DNA of 64,000 bases from NCBI RefSeq assembly GCF_900103825.1, contig NZ_FNIF01000019.1, forward strand, positions 1-64,000. The letters are read 5' to 3'. This document shows positions 1-8,473 of the stretch, in pieces; within the stretch, counting starts at the first letter, position 1, and each line of letters begins with the position of its first letter. Origin of the DNA: Paenibacillus sp. yr247. GTDB taxonomy: Bacteria; Bacillota; Bacilli; Paenibacillales; NBRC-103111. The notes beneath the pieces were generated by a model. The model was not told the origin of the DNA and did no database searches. It worked only from the letters and a program-made list of their open reading frames with translations. The translations under genes were made by a program, and so were the position numbers.

Positions 1-127
1 GGCAGGTTACCTACGTGTTACTCACCCGTCCGCCGCTAACTTATCCCGAAGGATAAATCCGCTCGACTTGCATGTATTAGGCACGCCGCCAGCGTTCGTC
101 CTGAGCCAGGATCAAACTCTCCATAAT
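1..127 (-). rRNA. 16S rRNA, 5' end (partial)
   Basis: On the minus strand this reads as the start of a bacterial 16S rRNA: GAGAGTTTGATCCTGGCTCA near position 120, followed by the conserved ACGAACGCTGGCGGCGTGCC segment and the GGCGGACGGGTGAGTAACAC helix. Only about the first 125 bases are inside the window; the gene continues past the left edge. The exact mature 5' end is estimated from other Firmicutes. Confidence 0.98.
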
Positions 128-289
128 AGTAAAACTATCTGAAAGCTTAATTGCTCATTTGCGTTGCTAGCGAGATTTTGCAATCTCTTTTTTGGTCAAT
201 TACTCGACCGCGCTTACTCACTCGTTGTTCAGTTTTCAAAGATCAATTTCTTTCATTTTAATCCTTAGTCCCTCAAAGGCGACTTGATT
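128..289 (-). other. rRNA leader region
   Basis: Untranslated leader between the rRNA promoters and 16S. It holds the CTTTGAAAACTGAACAAC segment (about 224-244) familiar from Bacillus-type rRNA leaders and spacers, close to where a boxA antiterminator would lie, and a small hairpin GAGATT-GCAA-AATCTC (172-187). No open frame with a ribosome-binding site is seen. Confidence 0.7.
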
Positions 290-319
290 AATATACCACA
301 TTTGCCTATTCGATTGCAA
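290..319 (-). promoter_or_regulatory. rRNA promoter P2
   Basis: Minus-strand sigma-A type promoter: -35 TTGCAA at 314-319, 18-bp spacer, -10 TATATT at 290-295. It is the promoter nearer to 16S and shares the TTGCAATCG -35 block with P1. Confidence 0.8.
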
Positions 320-374
320 GAACTTTTTTTGATTTCTTTCATTCTTTCGTTCGACCGCCGATGCGACAAGGAGT

Positions 375-403
375 AATATAACAAATCCAAATACCGATTG
401 CAA
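375..403 (-). promoter_or_regulatory. rRNA promoter P1
   Basis: Minus-strand sigma-A type promoter: -35 TTGCAA at 398-403, 17-bp spacer, -10 TATATT at 375-380. It lies about 84 bp upstream of P2 in the same direction. Tandem promoters are usual for Firmicute rRNA operons. Confidence 0.8.
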
Positions 404-431
404 GCTTTTAATACATTGAAAAATATGGAAA

Positions 432-466
432 CAAAAAAAAGCTCCAGTACGTTATGCACTAGAGCT
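432..466 (-). terminator. Terminator of pbuG
   Basis: Minus-strand hairpin just after the pbuG stop: arms 458-465 and 441-448 with extra inner pairs, followed by eight T. It separates pbuG from the rRNA promoters. Confidence 0.85.
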
Positions 467-475
467 TGAGCTTTT

Positions 476-1879
476 TTACCCTTGGCTTCCTATAAAGATG
501 TAACGAGCTAGGATTAGAATCGCCAGTACCCACATTAACCAGTGGATTGGATAGCGCGTCTTACTTTTGCCACCTAAGTTAGATGCTGTTGCAAGAACTA
601 CATACGTAACGATTCCAAAGGAGATACCATTCGCAATGTTATACGTGAACGGCATCAATACAATAGTAAGGAAAGCAGGGATCGCCAGAACGAAGTCTTG
701 GAAGTCGATCTCTCGAATGGATTGAACCATAAGTACACCAACTACGATTAAAGCTGCCGCCGTAGCGGAACCAGGAACCAACATAGCAATCGGAGCCAAG
801 AACAGAGCAAGCAAGAAACATACGCCTGTAGTCACGGCCGTTAGACCTGTGCGTCCACCCTCTGCTACGCCTGCTGCGCTTTCTACGAAAGCAGTAACAG
901 TACTTGTCCCAACTAACGCACCGCCACTAACACCGATCGCATCCACGAACATGGCTTTACCCACACGCTTGTTGCCTTCTTCTTTATTCTTCATAATACC
1001 TGCGCGACTAGCAGTCCCAACCATGGTACCGAATGTATCAAAAAGCTCAACGAATGTAAAAGTAGCAATAACGGAAACAATGCCTGTTGTCATAATGCCT
1101 GCAAAATCAAAATCAGCGAAACGAAGCTTGGACAAATCAGGAACCCATGTTGTCTCTGCACTAGTCAAAGTACCGAGATTAACCATACCCATGAAATACC
1201 CAATGATTGTCGTAGCCAAGATCCCAAACAGAATAGCGCCACGAAGACGAAGCACCATAAAGATAGAAATCAACAAAATCCCGATGATCGTTAAAATAAC
1301 GCTTTTATCTTCTAATGAACCTAGGTGGAAGATAGTTTCAAATGAAAGGACATCTGTAAATTGATGTGCTTTAATATCTTTGCCGCTTTCAACCGCAACG
1401 CTCAAAATGCCGCTGTTCTTGAAACCGATCATCGCGATAAACAAACCAATACCCACGGTAATCGCATGTTTCAGGCTGTCCGGAATGGCCACAAGGAGCA
1501 TTTGGCGGACTTTCGTAAGTGTAAGAATGATAAAAATGATCCCCGAAATGAATACGGCTGTTAGCGCCATAGAAAACGTAAACTTACCTTGCGAAGTTAA
1601 GATGATAGTCGCGAAGTAAGCATTCAAGCCCATTCCCGGAGCAAGCGCAACAGGAAAGTTAACGAATAACCCCATAGCAATCGTCATTACACCCGCAGCA
1701 ATCGCTGTAGCCAAGAAAATCGAAGTCCAGTCACCGCCGGTTGCCCCCGATTTGAAAGCACTAAGCACGTCTGGATTTACTGCAAGGATGTAAGCCATTG
1801 TCATGAACGTTGTGATCCCCGCCATGATTTCTGTTCTTACTGTCGTACCGTTTTGTTTCAATTTAAAAAAGCGATCCAT
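476..1879 (-). CDS. pbuG: Hypoxanthine/guanine permease (NCS2, PbuG type)
   Basis: 467-aa multi-spanning membrane protein that imports purine bases by proton symport. The N-terminus (MDRFFKLKQNGTTVRTE, then MTMAYILAVNP) and the NAYFA segment are typical of the AzgA/PbuG branch of the NCS2 family. The ATG at 1879 is chosen because AGGAGG lies 8-12 bases upstream; the frame extends further up, but that would cover the riboswitch expression platform. A guanine-type riboswitch and terminator precede the gene, and guaA lies upstream in the same direction, so import and synthesis of guanine nucleotides are neighbours as in B. subtilis. Specificity for guanine versus hypoxanthine is inferred from family and riboswitch class. 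Confidence 0.92.
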   Translation of the reverse strand: MDRFFKLKQNGTTVRTEIMAGITTFMTMAYILAVNPDVLSAFKSGATGGDWTSIFLATAIAAGVMTIAMGLFVNFPVALAPGMGLNAYFATIILTSQGKFTFSMALTAVFISGIIFIILTLTKVRQMLLVAIPDSLKHAITVGIGLFIAMIGFKNSGILSVAVESGKDIKAHQFTDVLSFETIFHLGSLEDKSVILTIIGILLISIFMVLRLRGAILFGILATTIIGYFMGMVNLGTLTSAETTWVPDLSKLRFADFDFAGIMTTGIVSVIATFTFVELFDTFGTMVGTASRAGIMKNKEEGNKRVGKAMFVDAIGVSGGALVGTSTVTAFVESAAGVAEGGRTGLTAVTTGVCFLLALFLAPIAMLVPGSATAAALIVVGVLMVQSIREIDFQDFVLAIPAFLTIVLMPFTYNIANGISFGIVTYVVLATASNLGGKSKTRYPIHWLMWVLAILILARYIFIGSQG

Positions 1880-1914
1880 TTTCCTACTCCTCCTAAACGT
1901 ATGGTGGAAAACAG

Positions 1915-1945
1915 CAAAAAACCCGGAATCGTGATGATTCCGGGT
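1915..1945 (-). terminator. Riboswitch-controlled terminator
   Basis: Minus-strand intrinsic terminator between the purine aptamer and pbuG: 10-bp stem ACCCGGAATC / GATTCCGGGT (1936-1945 with 1921-1930), then six T (1915-1920). This is the expected OFF structure of a transcription-terminating riboswitch. Confidence 0.9.
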
Positions 1946-2031
1946 ACGAAAAAGGAGCTTCCATATGAGAGCTGCCTTCGATGCATTGCGCAAAGTGGTC
2001 GTTGTAACTCATACAGATACCGTTCCTTTTT

Positions 2032-2097
2032 TTCGTAGCCAGATCATTTGCGGTGATCTCGTAGAAACTCTCGGGCCAATTCCCAAGATTATACGAA
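2032..2097 (-). promoter_or_regulatory. Purine (guanine-class) riboswitch aptamer
   Basis: The minus strand carries the purine aptamer: P1 TTCGTA / TACGAA (2097-2092 with 2037-2032), the TATAATC joining region, P2 CTTGGGAA...GGCCCGAG, GTTTCTAC, and P3 GATCACCGCAAATGATC. The ligand-pairing position in the 3' joining region (GGCTAC) is C, which in this family means guanine/hypoxanthine rather than adenine. It precedes a terminator and pbuG, so excess guanine should stop transcription of the permease. Confidence 0.95.
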
Positions 2098-2116
2098 AAA
2101 CTGTTATCCATATCAC

Positions 2117-2145
2117 ATTTTAGTAGGGATATGACCCGTTGTCAA
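2117..2145 (-). promoter_or_regulatory. pbuG promoter
   Basis: Near-consensus sigma-A promoter on the minus strand: -35 TTGACA (2140-2145), 17-bp spacer, -10 TAAAAT (2117-2122). It starts directly after the T-run of the guaA terminator. Confidence 0.88.
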
Positions 2146-2195
2146 TAAAAAAGACGAACATTATTAGGACAATTTTTCCCAAAATGTTCGTCTTT
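2146..2195 (-). terminator. guaA terminator
   Basis: Long-looped hairpin downstream of guaA: AAAAGACGAACA-type arms at 2184-2195 and 2148-2160, followed on the minus strand by a T-run. The arms are symmetrical enough to act in both directions. Confidence 0.8.
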
Positions 2196-2206
2196 TGAAA
2201 ATTAAT

Positions 2207-3745
2207 CTATTCCCACTCGATTGTAGCTGGCGGCTTGGATGTAATGTCATACACGATACGGTTCACATTCTCAACTTCGTTCACGATACGAACCGAAATC
2301 TTCTCAAGCACATCCCAAGGGATACGCGCCCAGTCTGCTGTCATTCCATCAATAGATGTAACAGCACGAATACCTACGGTATAAGAGTAAGTTCTGGCGT
2401 CGCCCATAACCCCTACGCTTTTCATGCCTGGAAGTGCTGTGAAATACTGCCAGATCTCACGATCCAAGCCTGCTTTTGCGATTTCATCGCGCAGGATGGC
2501 GTCGGATTCACGAACAATTTTCAGCTTATCCTCCGTTACTTCACCAAGAACACGAATGGCTAGACCAGGACCTGGGAAAGGCTGTCTCCAAACGATCGCT
2601 GATGGAAGGCCGCATTCCTCGCCTACTTTACGCACTTCGTCTTTGAATAACGTTTTTAATGGCTCAATCAGTTTGAACTTCATATCTTTCGGCAGTCCGC
2701 CTACGTTATGATGCGATTTAATGGTTTGAGCAGTAGCCGTACCGCTTTCTACGATATCTGTATAAAGCGTACCTTGTGCCAAGAAAGTAAAGTCATCGAA
2801 TTGGCCGGACTCCTCTTCGAACACACGGATGAATTCGGTACCGATAATTTTACGCTTTTGCTCCGGATCGTCGACGCCGGACAATTTGCCGAGGAAACGG
2901 TCACGCGCATCAATTTTTACCACTTTCATATCAAATTTGCCGACGAAAGTGTCCATTACGCTCTCCGCTTCACCTTGACGCAGCAAACCATGATCAATAA
3001 ACATACACGTCAGTTGCGCACCAATCGCTTTATGCAGCAGGATAGCAACAACCGATGAATCAACGCCGCCGCTAAGTGCGCATAGCACTTTCTTGTCGCC
3101 GACTTCTTGACGAAGCTCCTTGATCATGTCTTCAACAAATGAGGACATCGTCCAATCGCCTTCGCAACCGCAGACGCCATATATAAAGTTATTAATCATT
3201 TCATTCCCTTGAAGAGAGTGACGAACTTCCGGGTGGAACTGTACCGCATGAATGTTAAGGTCGCGGTTACTCATAGCCGCAATCGGAAGTGAATCGGTGC
3301 TTGCTTCGATAACGAAACCTTCCGGTAGGACGGAAACGTGATCACCGTGGCTCATCCACACGGTTTGTTTCGCATCTAGACCTTTTACAAGCGGACTTTC
3401 ATTCGTAAATGCAAGATCTGCCTTCCCATATTCACGCGTATGCGCGCGTTCGACTTTCCCGTTCAATTGGTGGGCAATAAGCTGCATACCGTAGCAAATA
3501 CCCAAGATCGGAATCCCCAAATCAAAAATACCTGCATCAACAGCTGGAGCTCCCTCACCATAAACGCTTGCTGGACCGCCAGAGAACACAATCCCCTTAG
3601 GCTTAAGCTCACGAATTTTATCGACAGTTGTATTGAACGGCAGCAATTCGCTGTAAACGCCCAAATCACGGATTCGTCTAGCAATCAATTGGTTATACTG
3701 GCCTCCAAAATCTAAAACGACGATCATTTCACTCGGTTTACTCAT
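2207..3745 (-). CDS. guaA: GMP synthase (glutamine-hydrolysing)
   Basis: 512-aa GMP synthetase, which converts XMP to GMP using glutamine and ATP in the cytoplasm. The N-terminal class I amidotransferase domain has the catalytic Cys84 in GICYGMQ and the His/Glu pair in FHPEV. The ATP-pyrophosphatase domain has SGGVDSS, and the C-terminal dimerisation domain ends in KPPATIEWE. The length matches the family. The ATG at 3745 is preceded by AGGAGGT; the longer reading would add 21 residues that resemble nothing in the family. It lies between the transglutaminase operon and pbuG, has its own promoter, and ends in its own terminator. Confidence 0.98.
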   Translation of the reverse strand: MSKPSEMIVVLDFGGQYNQLIARRIRDLGVYSELLPFNTTVDKIRELKPKGIVFSGGPASVYGEGAPAVDAGIFDLGIPILGICYGMQLIAHQLNGKVERAHTREYGKADLAFTNESPLVKGLDAKQTVWMSHGDHVSVLPEGFVIEASTDSLPIAAMSNRDLNIHAVQFHPEVRHSLQGNEMINNFIYGVCGCEGDWTMSSFVEDMIKELRQEVGDKKVLCALSGGVDSSVVAILLHKAIGAQLTCMFIDHGLLRQGEAESVMDTFVGKFDMKVVKIDARDRFLGKLSGVDDPEQKRKIIGTEFIRVFEEESGQFDDFTFLAQGTLYTDIVESGTATAQTIKSHHNVGGLPKDMKFKLIEPLKTLFKDEVRKVGEECGLPSAIVWRQPFPGPGLAIRVLGEVTEDKLKIVRESDAILRDEIAKAGLDREIWQYFTALPGMKSVGVMGDARTYSYTVGIRAVTSIDGMTADWARIPWDVLEKISVRIVNEVENVNRIVYDITSKPPATIEWE

Positions 3746-3823
3746 TATCCGACCTCCTAGTTTCATAGCGATTGAGGTTTTAAGGGTCTCCCCTTGTCCG
3801 CTTACCACTATTTATAGGTACTA

Positions 3824-3853
3824 ATTTTAAACATTAGGTACCTAGGATGTAAA
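3824..3853 (-). promoter_or_regulatory. Candidate guaA promoter
   Basis: Minus strand: -35 TTTACA (3848-3853), 18-bp spacer, -10 TAAAAT (3824-3829), about 80 bp ahead of the guaA start and just after the upstream gene's stop. I see no purine riboswitch in this gap. Confidence 0.6.
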
Positions 3854-3858
3854 GGGGT

Positions 3859-6219
3859 TTAATGTGTCTTTTGAATGGCATTCCAAATCGCGGTAATTTC
3901 CCGCTTCGTATAGGTGAACGAATTGGCCGTATCATAGCGGACACTTTCATAGATCAAAGCAAATTCAAGCAGCGCTTGTTTCTGTCCATGATGATTGAAA
4001 TTAAGAGCTGTGACGTACTCACGCACCGTTTGATCCATGGATTTTGCGCCATATTTACGAAATAACTGCATCCATAAACGATCCATATAGGGAATCATAG
4101 GATGAGAGCTATTGAGACTGGGCTTGTAAAAAGGTACGTGAAACGGCTTACTTAACAGGAACCCTTTTCGTCTAAGCAAAAGGAATAGACCTACAAGGAT
4201 AAGGCCGCTTCCTATAAGGACGATGAGAGCTTTGCGGTAAGACTTTGCAAAATCGATGAGCGTATCCTTCGTTGTATGCAGCCACTCACTTGGATTGGTT
4301 GTAAATTTTTTGGTCGTCGGAATGTTCAAGAGAGATGCCGTCATCGCGGATTGCTCCATGGCAGCTGTCGTTAAGGTCTCTCTGGGATGGTCGGAAGAAA
4401 TTCCCGAAAACCCCGGCGTAGGCTCAAACGGCACCCAACCCATAGAGGGAAAATACACCTCCACCCACGAATGCGCATCTTGATTGCGAACCATGACTTC
4501 TTGGAGCTGGTCGCTGCCGCTAGATGCTTGCAGTGTGCCTGGAGCGAACCCTTTTACCCAGCGGGCAGGTACACCGATCGAACGTAACATAACAACCATC
4601 GAGGTTGAAAAATGATCACAATAGCCTGCTCGGTCTACGAACAGAAAGTGACTGACAAAATCCTCATTTCGGCTTGGATACGTCGGTTTTTCAAGACTAT
4701 AGGTATAGGTATGGCTTAAATACTGTTCAATCGCTACCGCCTTGGCATAGGGCGTAAAGCTATTCGCTGTCACTTGCTCGGCAATGTTTCGAATAGACCT
4801 TGGCAAAGTAGCCGGAAGTTGAAGATAATCCCCTGTAATTTCAACGGGATAGCTGCCTGTATCATTGTTGAGCAAGGTTGGATCTTCTTGTGCGGGCTGA
4901 ACGGTTATTTTGTAATATGATAAAGGATCCGTTATCTCGGGCAGAGTCACTTTGCCGCTAAAATTAGACGTAAGCAGGAAATTCGGTGTTAGCGGTTTTC
5001 CCTGTTCGGTCAGAAGTACGTCTACTCCAAGTAACTTTCCTCCCATAAACAATTGTTTGTTCGGCGACTTGGCACTCCACAGAATTTCCTGCGTCACGGC
5101 CTGACCTGTCATTGGCTGATTAGGCGAAACGTAAGGCTCAAGCGTTTGGTTGGTCTGGGTCCAGCCTTTACCGTCGTAATAGTTTTTGGATTCTCCGCGC
5201 CAGTAGGTTAATTCGGAGGTTTTTGCTGTGAATACCGTGGTCGTGTCCACTTGGAGTGGACCTCCTAAGGAGGAGTCGTTTGGACCATAGCCGGACTTCG
5301 CAACAGTTCCGCCAGCATGCATATCTTCATTGTACAGTTCAAATATGCGATCGTATAAATAGGCCCAGCTAACCGGTTTCATCAAATGAGCCGGCTCTGC
5401 CTGCCTCGCCGAGTACCACCCTGCACTAGCCAACGTACCTACTATGGCCAAGCTAACTATAACCCATTGAAACACGTTAACCGGACGCACGGAAGTAACG
5501 CCATAGGTTTGTTCAATTCTCGAAAGATTAAGCAGCGATAATAGAAGTAAACCATACCCTATTGTGCGCATGATCCCTTGGACGGTATCCGCACTAAGCA
5601 TCAACTGTAAGAAGATTAGATAAACGAGCGTGGCCCCGACGAACCAAAGGCTGTGCTGTCTCTGCAGCATAAGGGCTTGTATGACTGAGATCAGAAGCGA
5701 CCAACCTAGCAGAAATAGCAAAGTGCGCATTTGACCGCTGATGAGGTCGAAATGAGCTTGCACGAGGTAACTGATATCCTGAGAGAAGATCCTCACTAAA
5801 TCGATGCTCCATGCTCCGGTAAAAAATCCTTCACGATCAAACATAAAACCGATAAAGAGCAGGATGATGATGCACTTGGCGGTCCAGCCCCATGCATAAG
5901 GAACCTTGAAGCAGTCTATGGCGATACAGATCGCAAATACGACCAGAATGGGACCGATTTGAATAGAGGCATCTGCCATCCAAGCTAAGGGGCGAAGCCA
6001 TTCTGATAGCAGAAGAAAGAGCAGCAATGAGATGAGACTGTCTCGGAAGAAGGTATTCTTGGTAATCAACGATGATGACTGCGTGCTTGGGATAGCGCTT
6101 GATCGGAAGATTGGACTTTTAGTGATTGAAGATCTAGTGAGCGCACGTGATACATTAGCGTTAGAGTGTGAAAGTCGAGAGATTGTGCGCGGGGCGCGCC
6201 TAGGTTCAAGCGGTTGCAT
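3859..6219 (-). CDS. Transglutaminase-like membrane protein (TgpA/YebA type)
   Basis: 786-aa membrane protein. An N-terminal block of hydrophobic helices (roughly residues 45-255, DUF3488-like) is followed by an extracytoplasmic transglutaminase-like core. This has the nucleophile Cys534 in AGYCDHFSTS and the catalytic His in DAHSWVEVYFP. A further TM helix and a C-terminal cytoplasmic DUF4129-like tail follow. Family members act on peptides or protein crosslinks outside the membrane; the substrate here is unknown. ATG 6219 is preferred over GTG 6228 because AAGGAGGTG lies at good distance from the ATG. It overlaps the DUF58 gene by 14 bp and forms a moxR-DUF58-transglutaminase operon, as yeaC-yeaD-yebA do upstream of guaA in B. 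subtilis. Confidence 0.9.
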   Translation of the reverse strand: MQPLEPRRAPRTISRLSHSNANVSRALTRSSITKSPIFRSSAIPSTQSSSLITKNTFFRDSLISLLLFLLLSEWLRPLAWMADASIQIGPILVVFAICIAIDCFKVPYAWGWTAKCIIILLFIGFMFDREGFFTGAWSIDLVRIFSQDISYLVQAHFDLISGQMRTLLFLLGWSLLISVIQALMLQRQHSLWFVGATLVYLIFLQLMLSADTVQGIMRTIGYGLLLLSLLNLSRIEQTYGVTSVRPVNVFQWVIVSLAIVGTLASAGWYSARQAEPAHLMKPVSWAYLYDRIFELYNEDMHAGGTVAKSGYGPNDSSLGGPLQVDTTTVFTAKTSELTYWRGESKNYYDGKGWTQTNQTLEPYVSPNQPMTGQAVTQEILWSAKSPNKQLFMGGKLLGVDVLLTEQGKPLTPNFLLTSNFSGKVTLPEITDPLSYYKITVQPAQEDPTLLNNDTGSYPVEITGDYLQLPATLPRSIRNIAEQVTANSFTPYAKAVAIEQYLSHTYTYSLEKPTYPSRNEDFVSHFLFVDRAGYCDHFSTSMVVMLRSIGVPARWVKGFAPGTLQASSGSDQLQEVMVRNQDAHSWVEVYFPSMGWVPFEPTPGFSGISSDHPRETLTTAAMEQSAMTASLLNIPTTKKFTTNPSEWLHTTKDTLIDFAKSYRKALIVLIGSGLILVGLFLLLRRKGFLLSKPFHVPFYKPSLNSSHPMIPYMDRLWMQLFRKYGAKSMDQTVREYVTALNFNHHGQKQALLEFALIYESVRYDTANSFTYTKREITAIWNAIQKTH

Positions 6220-7420
6220 CCGTGACACCTCCTTGCTTTGGCCACTGGTGAACCGGGTGCGGCACTTCCGTGAAGCTGCAGCCTACGGCCTGCAGCTGAG
6301 AAGCCCCCTCTCGCTCTGCCACCGAGAGCGAGGGCCTTGCGTGCACGTAGATCACGTGCACGGATCGGCGCCTGGTGCGCGCATCTGCGATAGCGCGCAC
6401 CAGCGCCAAATCCAGCGTCGATGTGATACACAGCATCGACGCATCCAGCGGCAAGGCCGCCGCCTCTTTCCTGACAAGGTCAGGAAAGGAAAGAGCGGGC
6501 TTGCCGCCAACGCTCGCGAGCACTTCGTACGCGAGCGGGAGGTCGGGGCGAATCGTTGGCGCGATTCGCCTGCCGTTGGAGCTGCTGGCGAAGCCGCAGC
6601 TCTCGCGCCCGCCAGCGGCGGCTTCGAAGAAGCCCGCCGCGAGGGCGACGCCCTTCTCCAGCAGCGGCCGTGCCGCTTCAGCTGGACCCGCCGCAGGCGC
6701 CGCGTCGAGCAGCAGCATCCGCTTCGCGGAGGAGGCTTGCTCGGGATCTTTCGTCATCAGCCGGCTCAGCCTGGCTGAGGATTTCCAATGAATGCGGTGG
6801 TACGGATCACCGCTGACATAGTCACGAACGCCGCTAATAAGCGGAGTCTCGGCTTTAGGGCCGCGGAAAGCGGGTACATCGCCATCTTCTGCGTGAAATG
6901 TCATGCCGGACCGATCCAAAGAATCAGGCTTCGGATAGACGACACACCGCTGAAGATCATCTCGGAATGCTTTTCGAATAGCAAATCCAAATAAATCACC
7001 GGTCACAGCCTCGAAGCCAGCGAAACGATAAACACCTCGCATAAGACCCGTAATTTTATAATGGAGCAGTAAGTTGGACCGAAACAATGGGAAAAGCAGC
7101 TTACTGTATATAAGCTTCACTCCGCTTCCTTCATGGACCCAAGTTTCCTTAACGACCATCCAAGGCAATGGCAGCAGCATACGATGCCCAACCCGTAAAG
7201 TTATCGTCACATCTTCACCAGATATAAAAACTTCGTCTGACAACTGTCGGCTGACGGTTAATCCTTTTAATGCAAATACATAAAATAACCCGGCTTGGAG
7301 CCATATGAGTGTCAAACAACTTCCTAGATACCAAGCTGCAAATCCACCTTGCCAATAGGCCAAAAAGATAGACAGCACGCATCCCACAACCAGCAGCGAC
7401 GTTTTACCCCAGCTTTTCAT
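6206..7420 (-). CDS. DUF58 domain protein
   Basis: 404-aa protein with two N-terminal hydrophobic segments and the DUF58 signature VRDYVSGDPYHRIHWK about two thirds along. DUF58 proteins are partners of MoxR-type ATPases and have a von Willebrand A-like fold; their exact role is unclear. ATG 7420 has AGGAGG upstream; a longer reading would overlap the moxR gene. The 3' third (about 6240-6740) is strikingly GC- and Ala-rich compared with its neighbours, which also produces long shadow frames on the plus strand. Confidence 0.9.
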   Translation of the reverse strand: MKSWGKTSLLVVGCVLSIFLAYWQGGFAAWYLGSCLTLIWLQAGLFYVFALKGLTVSRQLSDEVFISGEDVTITLRVGHRMLLPLPWMVVKETWVHEGSGVKLIYSKLLFPLFRSNLLLHYKITGLMRGVYRFAGFEAVTGDLFGFAIRKAFRDDLQRCVVYPKPDSLDRSGMTFHAEDGDVPAFRGPKAETPLISGVRDYVSGDPYHRIHWKSSARLSRLMTKDPEQASSAKRMLLLDAAPAAGPAEAARPLLEKGVALAAGFFEAAAGGRESCGFASSSNGRRIAPTIRPDLPLAYEVLASVGGKPALSFPDLVRKEAAALPLDASMLCITSTLDLALVRAIADARTRRRSVHVIYVHARPSLSVAEREGASQLQAVGCSFTEVPHPVHQWPKQGGVTDATA

Positions 7421-7431
7421 GGATAGGCCTC

Positions 7432-8409
7432 CTACTTCGACGAAACATATCGAAGAACTGGAGTTTGCAAAGAGGCAAGCAAGCCTGACAAAATCATATC
7501 TGCTGACTTGCCGGTCATCCGCGCTTCGGAAGTCAGTATAAGCCGATGCGTCCAAATCGGAAGCACCAAATCCTTAATATCATCCGGTACGACGAAGCTT
7601 CTGCCCTTCATATAAGCTGACGTTTGCGCAGCCCGCATCAAGGCGTAGGAGGCCCTTGGACTTGCACCCAAATACAAGTCGGAATGCTCCCTTGTTGCCA
7701 AAGCAAGACGAACAATGAAATCTTTTAACGTATTATCGACATGAATCATGGCTGCTTCTCTTTGTAATTGCACAAACTCATCCTGCACGATAACGGGCTT
7801 CAAGTGATCAAGCGGTTGACGATCCTGAAGACGATCCAGCATAAGAATCTCTTGCTCCGGCGTCGGATAACCAAGTGTCAGCTTCATCATAAAACGATCC
7901 ATCTGTGCTTCCGGAAGCGCATAAGTACCTTCATAATCTACAGGGTTTTGCGTTGCTAATAAGACGAATGGTTTGGGCAATTCATAACCGACTCCGTCAA
8001 TTGTAATCCTCTTTTCTTCCATCGCTTCTAGGAAAGCAGACTGTGTCTTCGGCGAGGTACGGTTACATTCGTCAGCCAATACAATCGGCGTCATTAAAGG
8101 TCCAGGTCGAAATTCAAAATCACCCGTCTTTGCATTGAATACAGACACACCGGTCACATCCGACGGCAATAAATCCGGGGTACATTGAATTCTCTTAAAC
8201 TCACAACCAATCGTCCTGGCTAAGGCACGTACGAGCATTGTTTTTCCGACACCAGGTACGTCCTCCAACAAGAGATGACCGCCGCTTAGCATAGCTACGA
8301 ACGCATTTTCTATCGTCTCTCTCTTTCCAACGATCACTTTCTCTACGTTCATGATCATCCGTTCCACGAGAGGCTGCGGCTGATCGAATATTCGGGTTTT
8401 CGACTGCAT
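7432..8409 (-). CDS. MoxR-family AAA+ ATPase
   Basis: 325-aa cytoplasmic ATPase. The Walker A motif (DVPGVGKT) lies near residue 55, Walker B in VLADECNR, sensor 1 in LLATQNP, and an arginine-finger region in LGASPRASYAL. MoxR proteins are thought to act as chaperones that assemble or activate partner complexes, typically with the DUF58 and transglutaminase proteins encoded next to them. ATG 8409 lies 10 bases after AGGAGG; a TTG two codons upstream would be too close. The gap to the DUF58 gene is 11 bp. Confidence 0.93.
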   Translation of the reverse strand: MQSKTRIFDQPQPLVERMIMNVEKVIVGKRETIENAFVAMLSGGHLLLEDVPGVGKTMLVRALARTIGCEFKRIQCTPDLLPSDVTGVSVFNAKTGDFEFRPGPLMTPIVLADECNRTSPKTQSAFLEAMEEKRITIDGVGYELPKPFVLLATQNPVDYEGTYALPEAQMDRFMMKLTLGYPTPEQEILMLDRLQDRQPLDHLKPVIVQDEFVQLQREAAMIHVDNTLKDFIVRLALATREHSDLYLGASPRASYALMRAAQTSAYMKGRSFVVPDDIKDLVLPIWTHRLILTSEARMTGKSADMILSGLLASLQTPVLRYVSSK

Positions 8410-8473
8410 AGACAAGAAGCCTCCTTTATAAGGGTATGCTCCTAGTTTTTCCAGCCCTCTACTATTTTAGACA

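Noticed and set aside
849..1364. A 171-aa plus-strand frame opposite pbuG
   Set aside because: Composition (Pro/Ile/Lys-rich) reflects the reverse complement of a membrane protein; pbuG motifs are clear on the minus strand.
6032..6778. A 248-aa Arg-rich plus-strand frame across the DUF58 and transglutaminase genes
   Set aside because: Caused by the GC-rich patch; it spans two real genes on the other strand and has no ribosome-binding site.
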